A DNA stretch of 64,000 bases from the NCBI GenBank assembly GCA_019654215.1, contig BPDI01000012.1, forward strand, positions 1-64,000, read 5' to 3'. This document shows, piece after piece, positions 42,040 to 52,103 of the stretch. The notes below the pieces were generated by a model. The model searched no databases, was not told where the DNA came from, and saw only the letters and a list, made by a program, of their open reading frames with translations. The position numbers and the translations under genes are program-made. This DNA is from Gammaproteobacteria bacterium. GTDB taxonomy: Bacteria > Pseudomonadota > Gammaproteobacteria > Pseudomonadales > Pseudohongiellaceae. How positions within the stretch are numbered: position 1 is the stretch's first letter; each line of letters begins with the position of its first letter.

Positions 42040-42054
42040 TGGCACAGTTAATCC
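42040..42054 (+). promoter_or_regulatory. sigma-54-like promoter of the CrcZ-like RNA
   Basis: TGGCAC at 42040-42045 is a perfect -24 element. The -12 position reads ATCC instead of TTGC, so the match is incomplete; a base error or a weak promoter are both possible. Transcription would begin about 12 bp later, near 42066, just before the first A-rich cluster. Confidence 0.5.
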
Positions 42055-42065
42055 CCTTTACTAAT

Positions 42066-42336
42066 TCCGATAATAACAATAAACAATAATAATAAGTCTT
42101 AATAAAAACAAAAATAGCATTACTGGGTTATACAACTAAGGTTAGTGCACTAAATAATAATAAGGCTGGGTTTGTGGTCTGAGAGTGACGACTTGTTACG
42201 AAGCCCCAAAATAACCGCCTCTTGCTTATGTGGCGCCGCGTTTGGCACCCAATTAACAATAATAAAAAGTAATAAACCAATAGCAATAATAAAAACTGTT
42301 GCGACTCTAAGGGGGTGAATTTCACCCCCTTTTTAT
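42066..42336 (+). ncRNA. CrcZ-like regulatory RNA with five A-rich Hfq/Crc-type motif clusters
   Basis: In Pseudomonas, CrcZ lies between cbrB and pcnB, is transcribed from a CbrB-activated sigma-54 promoter, and titrates Hfq and Crc through repeated AANAANAA motifs. The same position here holds about 270 nt with no plausible ORF and clusters of such motifs at about 42070-42096, 42100-42116, 42151-42163, 42255-42276 and 42282-42295 (for example AACAATAATAATAAG, AAATAATAATAAG, AACAATAATAAAAAG, AGCAATAATAAAA). Between clusters lie GC-richer stretches able to fold (GGCGCCGCGTTTGGC region). It ends at a strong terminator. Upstream boundary is inferred from the promoter. Sequence identity to CrcZ outside the motifs was not assessed. 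Confidence 0.72.
42311..42334 (+). terminator. intrinsic terminator of the CrcZ-like RNA
   Basis: GGGGGTGAA (42311-42319) and TTCACCCCC (42321-42329) form a near-perfect GC-rich stem, directly followed by TTTTT. It is one of the strongest terminators in the window and defines the RNA 3' end. Confidence 0.9.
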
Positions 42337-42480
42337 TGTCTGCGATAAAAGTATTCCTAATCGTCTTTGCTAACAGTATTATCCTCCACTTGGCGTTGTG
42401 TCATTTGTCTTCTTCTTAAAACTCACTATATATAAATCTATGGGATTGGAACCCATGGCAAGCATAAATAATCAGGATTA

Positions 42481-43835
42481 ATGAATTCAAAAATCGATCT
42501 ACCGGGCTTGGAAAGAGCCACTTTATTCCACGCGATGGCCATAACATTTCCCGCAATCAGATTGCACCGAATGCACTCAAAGTTTTGTATCGACTACTAG
42601 GTGCTGATTTCCATGCCTACATAGTAGGCGGTGGTGTAAGGGATATGCTTTTAGGTAACGAGCCCAAAGATTTCGACATTGCTACCAACGCTAAGCCAGA
42701 AGAAGTTAAAAAACTATTCAAAAATGCACGAGTTATAGGTCGGCGATTCAAAATAGTTCACATTCGATTTGGTCGAGAGATTATCGAGGTCACTACATTT
42801 AGAGCCAATCATAATCCACAGAATCAAATTGCGGACCATGTTCCCCTCCGTCAAATTAGAGGTTTAGATTCTGCCCATTCAAAGTCTGGCATGATATTGC
42901 GTGACAATGTCTATGGCGACATCGATGAGGATGCGATGCGCAGGGACTTCACCGTTAATGCCCTTTACTATACGACTCGAAATTTCGAGTTGCTCGACTT
43001 TGCAGAAGGACTAACAGATCTAAATAATAAGCAAATTCGAATTATTGGAGATGCAGAGGACCGCTATAAAGAAGATCCTGTTCGTATGCTCAGAGCAATC
43101 AGATTTGCGGCAAAACTGAATTTTGAAATCGAAGAAAAAACCAACAAACCAATTAACGATCTCGCTTATTTGCTGGACTCTGTTTCATCGGCACGTTTGT
43201 TCGACGAGACATTAAAACTATTAATCGGAGGCTCTGCCCAACGTACTTTCAATTTACTGCGTAAATACCAGCTTGGAAGTTATCTACTCGCTCCTACCAT
43301 AGAAGCATTCGAACAGGGTGATGTTATCTCAACCAACCTAGTAGAACTAGCTCTGCGTAACACAGACCAACGCCTGGCCCAGGGCAAGTCAGTCACACCT
43401 GCTTTTTTATTTGCAGCACTATTGTGGCCTGTACTTAAACTGAAACTGGCTGCATCTAAAAACCAGAATTTACATCCTCAACAAGCTTTTCAGCAAGCGG
43501 CTCAAGCGGCACTCATGGAACAACTTGACTATACCGCAATTCCTAAACGATTTACTGTAGCCAGTCGGGAAATTTGGGAATTACAAAATCGTCTGCAAAG
43601 ACGCAACAAGCAAAGTGTTGAATCTGTATTCAATCACCCTCGATTTCGAGCTGCCTATGATTTTTTATTATTGAGAGAAGAAGCCGGAGAGGAATTGAAT
43701 GGGTTAGGTCAATGGTGGACGAATTTCCAAAACGGTGATACAAAGTTACGAATGGAACTGATCGCTGCGGTGTCTAAGTCAAAGAAGCGTCGCGGACGTC
43801 GAAGAAAACGCAATCCATCAGGTGTGAGTGAGTGA
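42481..43835 (+). CDS. pcnB: poly(A) polymerase I
   Basis: PcnB adds 3' poly(A) tails that promote RNA decay. ATG 42481 starts MNSKIDLPGLERATL; a break near 42530 leads into IPRDGHNISRNQIAPNALKVLYRLL. The nucleotidyltransferase motif is YIVGGGVRDMLLGNEPKDFDIATNA, then FTVNALYY, EDPVRMLRAIRFAAKL, and the family's basic C-terminal tail (KSKKRRGRRRKRNPSG). About 451 residues. Its last codons overlap the next start (GTGA). A small inverted repeat (ATGGG/CCCAT, 42440-42456) lies in the leader. Confidence 0.94.
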
Positions 43836-44500
43836 CGCAACAAACCGGACTATCTAAATACATTCCCCGGTATATCGCAGTAGAAGGTCCCATAGGAGTT
43901 GGGAAAACTAGCCTTACCAAGCGACTTGCGGAAACCTTTAATTACGAAACTCTTCTCGAAAAAAGTGATGAGAATCCCTTTCTTGACCGTTTTTACGAAA
44001 ATCCCCGACAACACGCGCTCTCAACACAACTATTCTTTCTTTTTCAGCGGGCACAGCAAATCCAAGATCTGCGTCAAGAAGATTTATTCGAGCCGGTACG
44101 GGTAGCAGATTTTTTAATTGAGAAAGATCAGTTGTTCGCGCAACAGAATTTGGATGCCGATGAATACGAGCTATACCTCAAGGTATATAAGCACTTAATA
44201 GTCGACTCGCCTATTCCCGATATGGTTATTTACTTACAAGCTCCTACTGTCACTTTGCTTGATAGAATTAAAAAAAGGGGAATTAAAGCGGAGCAATTTA
44301 TTGAATTGGGCTATTTGGAAAACTTAAATCATGCCTACACAGAATTTTTTCATTATTACAATAGCTCTCCATTACTAATCGTAAATAGCGCTGAAATCGA
44401 CTTGGTAAATAATGATGAAGACTACCAATTACTAGTGGATTATATTCTTTCCCACCCCACCGGAACCAATTACTTTAATCCCGGTCCATCTTTGCTTTAA
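43832..44500 (+). CDS. deoxynucleoside kinase
   Basis: Deoxyribonucleoside kinase family (deoxyguanosine/deoxyadenosine kinase-like), which phosphorylates salvaged deoxynucleosides. Intact, 222 residues, GTG start coupled to the pcnB stop. P-loop VEGPIGVGKTSLTKRL, LEKSDENPFLDRFY, ALSTQLFFLFQRAQQ, VADFLIEKD (the DRS-like position) and IYLQAPTVTLLDRIKKRG. In Pseudomonas folK is at this place; here only the kinase is found, so folK must be elsewhere or lost. The precise base preference cannot be read from the sequence. Confidence 0.88.
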   Translation: MTQQTGLSKYIPRYIAVEGPIGVGKTSLTKRLAETFNYETLLEKSDENPFLDRFYENPRQHALSTQLFFLFQRAQQIQDLRQEDLFEPVRVADFLIEKDQLFAQQNLDADEYELYLKVYKHLIVDSPIPDMVIYLQAPTVTLLDRIKKRGIKAEQFIELGYLENLNHAYTEFFHYYNSSPLLIVNSAEIDLVNNDEDYQLLVDYILSHPTGTNYFNPGPSLL

Positions 44501-44588
44501 AGCTTCAACATTCGTTCTGTACAGTTCGAATAAACATTAATGAATTCTTGTTTCCTCCCTCTAAAAATTCCATTAGACTTCGCCACCC

Positions 44589-45401
44589 ATGAGCTCACAC
44601 AAGACCTCTAGAAACGTTAGCCTAGCTACCCTGCAGAATATAAAGCAGCGGGGAGAGAAGTTTGCCTGCTTAACGGCATATGACGCATGCTTTGCCTCCA
44701 TTCTTAGCGAGACTGGAGTGGAAGTACTGCTAGTGGGTGATTCGCTGGGCATGGTACTGCAGGGCCATGACAGTACCTTACCAGTAACCATGGATGACAT
44801 GATCTACCATACGCAATGTGTTAAGCGAGGCAATAAAGGCGCGTTGTTGATGGCGGATTTACCTTTCATGAGTTATGCCTCGGAGACTCAAACTCTGGAA
44901 AACGCCGCCGCTTTAATGCGTGTTGGCGCTCATATGGTGAAACTAGAAGGTGGAGCGTGGATTTCCAATACAACTAAGCTATTAGCAGAGAGAGGTATTC
45001 CTGTCTGTGCCCATATGGGCCTGACGCCGCAGAGTGTCAACCGCATCGGTGGTTTTCATGTGCAGGGGCGTGATACCGGCCAGGCTCAATTGATTATTGA
45101 AGAGGCTCAGCTGCTACAGGAATCTGGAGCAAATATTTTGCTGTTGGAATGTGTTCCACGAAAGCTGGCAAAAACTATTACTGAGTTATTGGAAATTCCA
45201 GTTATTGGAATTGGCGCGGGTCCGGACACTACTGCGCAAATTATGGTTCTACATGACGTTCTCGGCGTATCCCCTATCACACCGAAATTTGTAAAGAATT
45301 TTCTAAATGATTCAGATAATGGGATACCTGGCGCTATTAAAGCTTATGTTAAAGCTGTCAAAGAACAGACTTTTCCCGCCGAAGAACATTGTTTCAGATA
45401 G
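44589..45401 (+). CDS. panB: 3-methyl-2-oxobutanoate hydroxymethyltransferase
   Basis: PanB adds a hydroxymethyl group from methylene-THF to alpha-ketoisovalerate, the first step of pantothenate synthesis. Intact, 270 residues. [77 protein letters not shown] and [17 protein letters not shown] are all family signatures. It is followed 21 bp later by panC. Confidence 0.97.
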   Translation: MSSHKTSRNVSLATLQNIKQRGEKFACLTAYDACFASILSETGVEVLLVGDSLGMVLQGHDSTLPVTMDDMIYHTQCVKRGNKGALLMADLPFMSYASETQTLENAAALMRVGAHMVKLEGGAWISNTTKLLAERGIPVCAHMGLTPQSVNRIGGFHVQGRDTGQAQLIIEEAQLLQESGANILLLECVPRKLAKTITELLEIPVIGIGAGPDTTAQIMVLHDVLGVSPITPKFVKNFLNDSDNGIPGAIKAYVKAVKEQTFPAEEHCFR

Positions 45402-45422
45402 TATTCGCTAAATAAACCTTCT

Positions 45423-46265
45423 ATGAAAATTTTTAACTCCACCGCTGAATTACGCTTGGAATTGGATTCTCAGCGCCGAAATGGGCTATGTATTGGTTTA
45501 GTCCCTACCATGGGGAATTTACATGCAGGACATCTGCGTCTAGTTGAAGAAGCTTTGCGGAATTGTGATTTCGTGGTTAGCACGATTTTTGTAAATCCAC
45601 TTCAATTTAGCCCCGATGAAGATCTGCAGGCATATCCTCGGACACTGAAAGAAGATCAATCAAAGCTCATTTCAGCGGGTTGCCATTGCGTATTAGAACC
45701 AAGTGTAGATGAATTATTTGGATCAAACCTAGAGTCTCAAACAACCCTTCACATACCTTCAATATCAAACATGCACTGTGGTAAGCGTCGATCAGGACAT
45801 TTTGATGGGGTTGCAACAGTTGTCTGCAAACTATTTAACATTGTAAATCCAAGTAGAGCGTTCTTTGGCCTCAAGGACTACCAACAGTTTTTAATAATTC
45901 AGAAACTTGTAGCTGACCTGGCATTTGAAATCGATCTAGTAGGAGTAGAAACAGTCCGTGAGGAAAACGGACTGCGCTGAGTTCCCGTAATAGTTACTTG
46001 TAAAAAAAAGAAAGCCGACAGGCTGCGACAATTTTCAAAAATTTAAATGAAGTGCAATAAAAATTCAACAGGGACAAAAGTTTTTCAAGATCTAGAACAC
46101 AAGCAATAATAAATATCACCGAAGCAGGATTGCGGTCTGACTACTTTTCCATTTGTCACGCACAGACTTAAACCCCGCCACAAACTTAGATTCAGACATA
46201 GTGATTCTCGCTGCCGCCTATTTCGAACGACTCGGTTAATCGACAACATCAGAATTAGCCTTTAG
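45423..46265 (+). CDS. panC: pantothenate synthetase, C-terminal third frameshifted
   Basis: PanC joins pantoate and beta-alanine with ATP. The first 185 residues are clean: GLVPTMGNLHAGHLRLVEEA (HIGH-type), STIFVNPLQFSPDEDLQAYPRT, HFDGVATVVCKLFNIVNPSRAFFGLKDYQQ and VREENGL. Beyond 45978 the frame is broken several times, but LSSRNSYL, RDYFS-like GLRSDYFSICHAQTL, DSDIVILAAAYF and TRLIDNI can be read up to TAG 46265. The full extent is 281 codons, the normal size, so only sequence errors need be assumed. Confidence 0.9.
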
Positions 46266-46277
46266 GACCCACTACCC

Positions 46278-46304
46278 GGGCTACTTCTCGATTGAGTAGC
46301 CCTT
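46278..46304 (+). terminator. intrinsic terminator after panC
   Basis: GGGCTACT (46278-46285) and AGTAGCCC (46295-46302) form a perfect 8-bp stem with a 9-nt loop, followed by a short T stretch. It separates the pan genes from acs. Confidence 0.75.
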
Positions 46305-46348
46305 TGGGTTTAAGGCATACTCCTGAGTCCTTTAAACACTTCGTCTAA

Positions 46349-46367
46349 TTTAAAGAAAGTCTTTAAA
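46349..46367 (+). promoter_or_regulatory. inverted repeat in the acs leader
   Basis: TTTAAAGA (46349-46356) and TCTTTAAA (46360-46367) are perfectly complementary with a 3-nt spacer, four bases before the AGGA ribosome binding site of acs. It could be an operator or an RNA hairpin that limits ribosome access; the sequence does not say which. Confidence 0.4.
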
Positions 46368-46378
46368 AACAGGAATTT

Positions 46379-48302
46379 ATGATGTCTGAGGCAAGATATA
46401 TCCAGTCAGCGAAGCAGCCGCTGAGCGAGCCATTTAAGCAAGGAAAGATTCGAAGAGTTATACCACAATCGATCGAATCACCGAAAGAATTTTGGGCGGA
46501 ACAGGCTGGTGAATTATTACACTGGCATGAACCCTGGAAACAGTCATGCATAGGAATTTAAAAAAGCTGAAACCAGTTGGTTTCCCGAAGGAAAACTCAA
46601 TGTTTCTTTTAACTGCATAGATAGCATCTAGATAAGAAAAGGAGCAAACAGCAATCATTTGGGAAGGGGACGAACCCACAGATGAAAACACATAAGCTAT
46701 CGAGAATTGCACAAACAGGTTTGTAAATTATCTAATGCATTAAAAGATAGAGGTGTTAAAAAAGGCAATCGAGTCTGATTTATATGCCGATGGTACCCGA
46801 AGCAGCCTATGCGATGTTGGCCTGTGCTCGCATTGGTGCGATCCACTCCGTTGTGTTTGGAGGCTTTTCACCGGAATCGTTAAAAGATCGCATATTAGAT
46901 TCAGATTGCCAAACTGTAATCACTGCAGACGAAGGGTGCGAGGTGGCCGTCTAATTCCCCTAAAAGCGAATGTGGATGCTGCGCTAAAAGAATGCCCTAA
47001 CGTACATACGGTCTTAGTTGTTCGCAGAACCAATGCTGAAGTCGGCTGGAACGATAAACGTGATGTCTGTTACTACAAAGTTACTGAGGAGCTAGCGATC
47101 AGTGTGAACCCGAGTTAATGGATGCAGAGGATCCTCTTTTTATTTTGTACACCTCGGGATCAACCGGAAAACCAAAAGGCGTGTTACATACAACTGCTGG
47201 ATATTTGTTAGGCCCCAGCATTACCCACAAATATGTATTCGATTATCAGATGGAGATTTTATTGGTGCACTGCCGAGTAGGTTGGGTACCGGTCACTCAT
47301 ATATTGTTTATGGTCCTTTAGCAAACGGAGCAATTACTTAATGTTTGAAGGCGTTCCTACGTATCCAAATGCTTCCCGTTTCTGGCAAGTAGTAGACAAA
47401 CATCAAGTAAACATATTCTATACCGCTCCAACCGCAATTAGAGCTCTCATGTCCGCTGGTGATGATCCAGTCACTAGCACCTCGAGAAGTTCTCTAAGAT
47501 TATTAGGCAGTGTTGGTGAGCCAATAAATCCGGAAGCGTGGGAATGGTATTATACATTGTGGGTGATGGTCGCTGCCCCATAGTTGATACCTGGTGGCAG
47601 AGGGAAAACCCGGCCCCATCATGATTCCCCCAAATTTCCTGGCGTTACCGATTTAAAACCAGGTTCTGCGACTAAACCATTTTTCGGTGTCAAGCCCGCA
47701 TTATGGAGCTGATGGCTGTGAAAATTTAAGGAGCAGCTACTGGCAATCTAGTAATTACGCAAAGCTGGCCCAGCCAAATTCGTTCTGTTTATGGTGACCA
47801 CCAACGTTGCATTGATACTTACTTTGCTACTTACCCTGGATATTATTTTACCGGAGACAGCTCCCGCCGGGACGAAGATGGTTTCTATGGGTAACCGGGA
47901 GAGTTGATGATGTTATTAATGTCTCAGGCCATCGACTTGGTACTGCAGAAATCGAAAGTGCCTTGGTTTTGCATAACAGCGTTGCTGAGGCAGCCGTAGT
48001 AGGATATCCCCATGACATTAAAGGTCAGGGAATATAGCATATGTGACTCTTATGCAGGCTTGAAAGCTTCTGAAGAACTGCGCACAGAACTTATTCTATT
48101 CGTCGGAAAAGAGATTGGTGCTTTTGCCAAGCCAGAGATTATTCAGTTCGCACCAGGGTTGCCTAAAACCCGCTCCGGAAAAATCATGCGCCGTATATTA
48201 AGAAAGATTGCTGCCAATGAGCTTGAAAATTTAGGTGATACGACAACTCTCGCCGACCCTGCTGTGGGAGAACAACTTATCGAAAACCGGGCTAATAATT
48301 AA
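46379..48302 (+). CDS. acs: acetyl-CoA synthetase, heavily frameshifted
   Basis: Acs activates acetate to acetyl-CoA with ATP. ATG 46379 and AGGA upstream. Readable in order: [89 protein letters not shown] (AMP-binding P-loop), [57 protein letters not shown], and the acetylated Lys in [17 protein letters not shown]. Length about 641 residues fits the family. Around ten breaks, the densest in the window; all key motifs persist, which favours errors over a pseudogene. In Pseudomonas acs also follows the panBC region. Confidence 0.88.
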
Positions 48303-48327
48303 TTCTTTATTCAATACTTGAAGCGCC

Positions 48328-48545
48328 ATGTCTAACTATAAAAAAACATTAAATTAAAACTAGGGACACAGATTTTTTGCAGAACAAATATTTGCTGAGT
48401 ATGAATGGCTTTTGATGGAGGCGCTATTATCCCTACTCCGATTGCTGTCCAAATTCCCATTGTCCTGGTCGACCGAAGATAACATCGACCCAGAAAATTT
48501 TTTATCGCTAACTCTATACTTAAGGGCGTAAAAGAAAGCCTATAA
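48328..48545 (+). CDS. possible small protein of about 72 aa, frameshifted
   Basis: Not recognised. ATG 48328 opens MSNYKK; repairing single-base breaks near 48370, 48413 and 48478 gives FFAEQIFAEYEWLFDGGAII, PTPIAVQIPIVLVD, DNIDPENF and a plausible C-terminus ANSILKGVKESL. Because three repairs are needed for about 72 codons, the reading is tentative. It lies between acs and the DUF58 gene. Confidence 0.3.
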
Positions 48546-49891
48546 AACTGTTCACTGAAATTTTCAAATCGTCATAAATCGCAACAATCAGTATTTCATC
48601 GATCTTAAGCACTCTGCTTGTATCGAAGATAAAAATAGGCCTCAGCTTATTCCCTCTAACCTTGCAGGGTCTCATCTTGCTTATCGTTACTGCCCTCTGT
48701 CTAAGCGTTTTCGGGTATGGATCTATGGATTTGGTTGTATTTGCACTTGCAATTTGTGCATTGGCAATACTTATTTTTTGCCTTTTTTGCTCAGTGATCT
48801 CTGGTGTTTTTGTGCAACAGAAAATTCAGAAACAAGTAAAAAAATCTGAACGATACTGTGAATCGATTAAAGTTGAAGCGGATTTCCAAATGAAACTGGA
48901 TTTTCCATACCTACTGTTAATCTTTTGCCCCTAGTTAAACTCAGTTGGAAGATAACCTTTCCAGATCATATCGAAACCAGGACTCGAGTGGACGTAAATA
49001 ATTATTTAGTTGAAGAGATCATTCCAGGGAAACGCTGTCTAACCAATCATATTAATCGTCAATTACAGTTTCTGACGTACTCGGCTTTTGTCGTTATTCC
49101 TGGCTACAGAAACAAGACATTAGTTGCATGGCGCTACCACAAACTAATTCGGTTAAAGCATTACCACTGTTAAATCCCTGACAGCGGAAGATGGCATACC
49201 AAATCCGTCGGGAGATCCGGAAGGTGACCGCATGGAAATTCGGCCTTATGCGCCTGGAGACTCAGTCCGCAATATCATGTGGAAGGTCTACGCTCGAAAT
49301 CGGCAACTTAACGTTCGTTTAGCTGAAAAAAGGTATTTCAAGTAAGCGAACTGTGGCATATCTCCTAGCAGCGAAAAAGATGAAGCGGCCTCGGAAATTG
49401 CCAGAATGGCATTGGAAACCGGCGCATTGGGAGAAGATTGGGCATTTGCTGCCGATGGTACAGAGGAGCTTTGTAAAAACTTACCAGGTGCCTTGAAAGC
49501 AGTGGCGCGATCACGTGCTTTAGAAAGGCTTTTCTTACGGCTTAGACAAATTTTTTTAAAAGGGCCCGTTGGGCAGTCTGGAGCTCATTGCATAGTTTTC
49601 GCTGCAGCAGAGATTGCACCATGGCTAACACACTTAAAGAAACAATTGGCCGTTATTCTGGTAAATTTTCGCTAGTATTAGCCACCGATGGATTTCAAGA
49701 AGAAGCGAGTCAACAGCTGTGGCGGAAGCTATTATTTCAGGAAGCCACCGAACCCGGATGGACAGGAAACCGGTAGCTCCAGAAGCAAAATGCTCCAATT
49801 ATTGACCGAATTGGGTCAACTAGTAGAATCGCCCTTGGTTGTAGATAAAAAAACTGGATTTAGCTTCGATAAAAGCCTAAGAAAGGTATAA
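48546..49891 (+). CDS. DUF58 domain protein, heavily frameshifted, start unresolved
   Basis: DUF58 proteins (vWA-like fold after two N-terminal helices) are encoded with MoxR ATPases and transglutaminase-like proteins. Readable: KLFTEIFKSS near 48546, a membrane hairpin (LFPLTLQGLILLIVTALCLSVFG and LVVFALAICALAILIFCLFC), FSIPTVNLLPLVKLSWKITFP, and the DUF58 signature IRPYAPGDSVRNIMWKVYARNRQLNVRLAEK near 49230-49330, plus EIARMALETGALGEDWAFAADG. Breaks at about 48570, 48890, 49070, 49150, 49335, 49360 and 49520-49790. No convincing start codon remains, so the left boundary is approximate. Confidence 0.75.
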
Positions 49892-49918
49892 GCAACTGTA
49901 ATTTCGATAGATAATTAT

Positions 49919-52065
49919 ATGACCATTAGAGCCGATCATTCTTCTCACCATTTTCTCCCAACGAGTTTGCGAGCCGCAATCATTGCCAGCAGTTTATGGG
50001 TTTCAAGTCTGTCCATGACAGTAGTTACTGGTTCTATCGCAGCATTTTTCCCGGGTGTCTTTTCTCTTGCTACGCAGTTGATCTGTATTTACACAAAAAC
50101 CCATTGAATACACTGAGAACCTCTACGGGAATTGGACTATGTGTTTTCATCTGGTTTATAGCTCTGCTTATTTCCAGTTTTTCCGTAAATTCTGCGCTAG
50201 TCGCAAATATTTTCTCACCTATTAATGCATTTAACATAAGTGAATTTATAAAGTGGTTCGGCATAAGTGCCAGCATTACTTTCAGTTTGCGCACACTTTC
50301 TCACCGAGCCCGTTATGGTGCGGTAGTTGAAATTTTGTTCGTGGCGTCTGCTTTCGTCATAAATTTGGCTGCCCATCGCAATGGCATGATCCATAGACCA
50401 TTTTTTATTGGTGACTTCGCCTTAACTCGAGGCATCGATCCATCATCCATATTAATGGCTTTTGGTTGCGCTGCTGTACTCTCACTTTCTGCGTTATTAA
50501 TGATGGAAAACAATCAGAAGCGTCTGCCCTATCATTTCACGGTTTTAGGCTTGTTATGTTTTTCGCTACTTATCTATGTTCGGCTTTTTGGTTTACCAAC
50601 ACCTCAGTTAACCGATGGCATAGGATTAACTGGACAGGCGCAAAACGGTAACAGTGGCCAACGCGACAATCCTTTCCGAGATGGTGAAAACGAGAACAAC
50701 GATAAAGAAGCACCCGTTGCGGTAGTGGTTTTTCGAGACGATTACGAACCTTTAAATGGTTCCTACTATTTTAGAGAATCCGCATATTCCCAATTCGATG
50801 GCGCCATGTTGAACTATACTACGCGCGATGATATGGACCGCGATCTCATCAAACATTTCACCAATAGCAGAGCTGAAACTGATCTACTTCCTGGCGCAGG
50901 TGATGAACGCAAATTAGTGCGAACAACCATTGGTATGCTGGTGCCTCATCGCAACCCTTTTGGCCTGGAAAGTCCAATTGCTTATGAAAACAAAGCCAAC
51001 CCAAGCAACTTGAGATTTAAGCGCACCTACGACGCCTACTCCCTCGCACCAGAATATGACTTTGAATATTTAATTGGACAAGAAACCGGCCGAGATGAGT
51101 GGACCGATGAATTACTACAGGAATATTTATCTATCCCAGACGATAACCGCTACCAAGCTCTAGCCGAACAGCTTATTGGAAATTTACGCCCCGAATACAT
51201 TGACGATCCTTTCGCCAAGGCTTGGGCCATAAAGTCTTACTTAGACGAGAACGGTATCTACAGCCTTAAAAACCAACACGCCTATGAACCTGATCCAGCA
51301 GCTTCGTTCCTGTTTGGTGATCTAACAGGCTATTGCATGCATTTTTCATTCGCTGCCACTTATTTGTTTCGCAGCATAGGCATTCCTACAAGGGTCGGAA
51401 TCGGTTATTCAGTGCCAGCAGCAAACAGAGCTGGAGGATCAGCATTGTTGGTGCAGGCAATACACGGTCATGCCTGGCCAGAAGTTTATTTCAAAGACAT
51501 AGGCTGGGTAATTATCGACCCCGCGCCACAGCAAACCCTAGTAGATATGACTACTGATCCACAAAATGATTTACAGCAACTATTAGGGGATATGTTACGT
51601 GACGATGCTTCTTTCGAAGATTTCTTGGAATCTCAACAGACATCTTTTATTCAATTAGAAACGCTTCTGAATATTCTCTATGCTATTGTCGCTCTGGCTC
51701 TCCTCGTCGCCTATCTGATTAAAGCTTATAGGCTCTGGATCCCATCCTTTGCAAGGAACGAATCTCAATATCGCTTGTGTTATCGAGCAATGCTCGATCG
51801 CTTGTCTGCAGTGGGGCTTTATCGCAACTTTGGAGAGAGCCGCGAAAAATTCGCTGAAAGGGTAAACACTACAATACCTTCCCTTAAACCAATGACAAAT
51901 ACACATCTTTCCTTAGCGCTCGGTGGCAATGTACCGAACATAGCGCAACAGCAAAAATGGAATGAACTAGATCGCGCGGTGCGTAAGGAAGTTAGTGCGA
52001 GCACTGTTACCTGGCGTAAAGTTATTGCGTTTTTTAATCCATTCTCCTGGCTGCTAACCAAGTAG
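49919..52065 (+). CDS. transmembrane transglutaminase-like protein (DUF3488/TgpA type), one frameshift
   Basis: TgpA-like membrane protein. ATG 49919 then about five helices (SSLWVSSLSMTVVTGSIAAFFP, GIGLCVFIWFIALLISSF, VLGLLCFSLLIYVRLFG), a large periplasmic part, and a transglutaminase core with Cys in LTGYCMHFSFAATYLFRSIGIPTR, His in GHAWPEVYF and Asp in VIIDPAPQ. A final helix (LLNILYAIVALALLVAYLI) precedes a cytoplasmic tail, as in the family. One missing base near 50095 shifts the frame; about 715 residues. Pseudomonas TgpA is essential, but its substrate is not known. It is next to DUF58 and MoxR genes. Confidence 0.9.
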
Positions 52066-52103
52066 CTTTTCTATCGAATCTAATTTTTAGTTCGGAGTAT
52101 TAA

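Noticed and set aside
41890-42060. Second copy of the sigma-54 promoter at TGGCGCCGCGTTTGGC (42231-42246)
   Set aside because: Lies inside the RNA and matches -24 only loosely; more likely part of a folded spacer.
42128-42325. Open frame on the minus strand across the cbrB-pcnB gap
   Set aside because: It is Leu/Phe-rich only because it reads the complement of the AAT/AAC repeats. It has no ribosome binding site and spans the terminator.
46379-48302. acs as a true pseudogene
   Set aside because: All motifs including the C-terminal SGKIMRR are preserved across the breaks and the length is normal. Decay would also cause substitutions and larger deletions.
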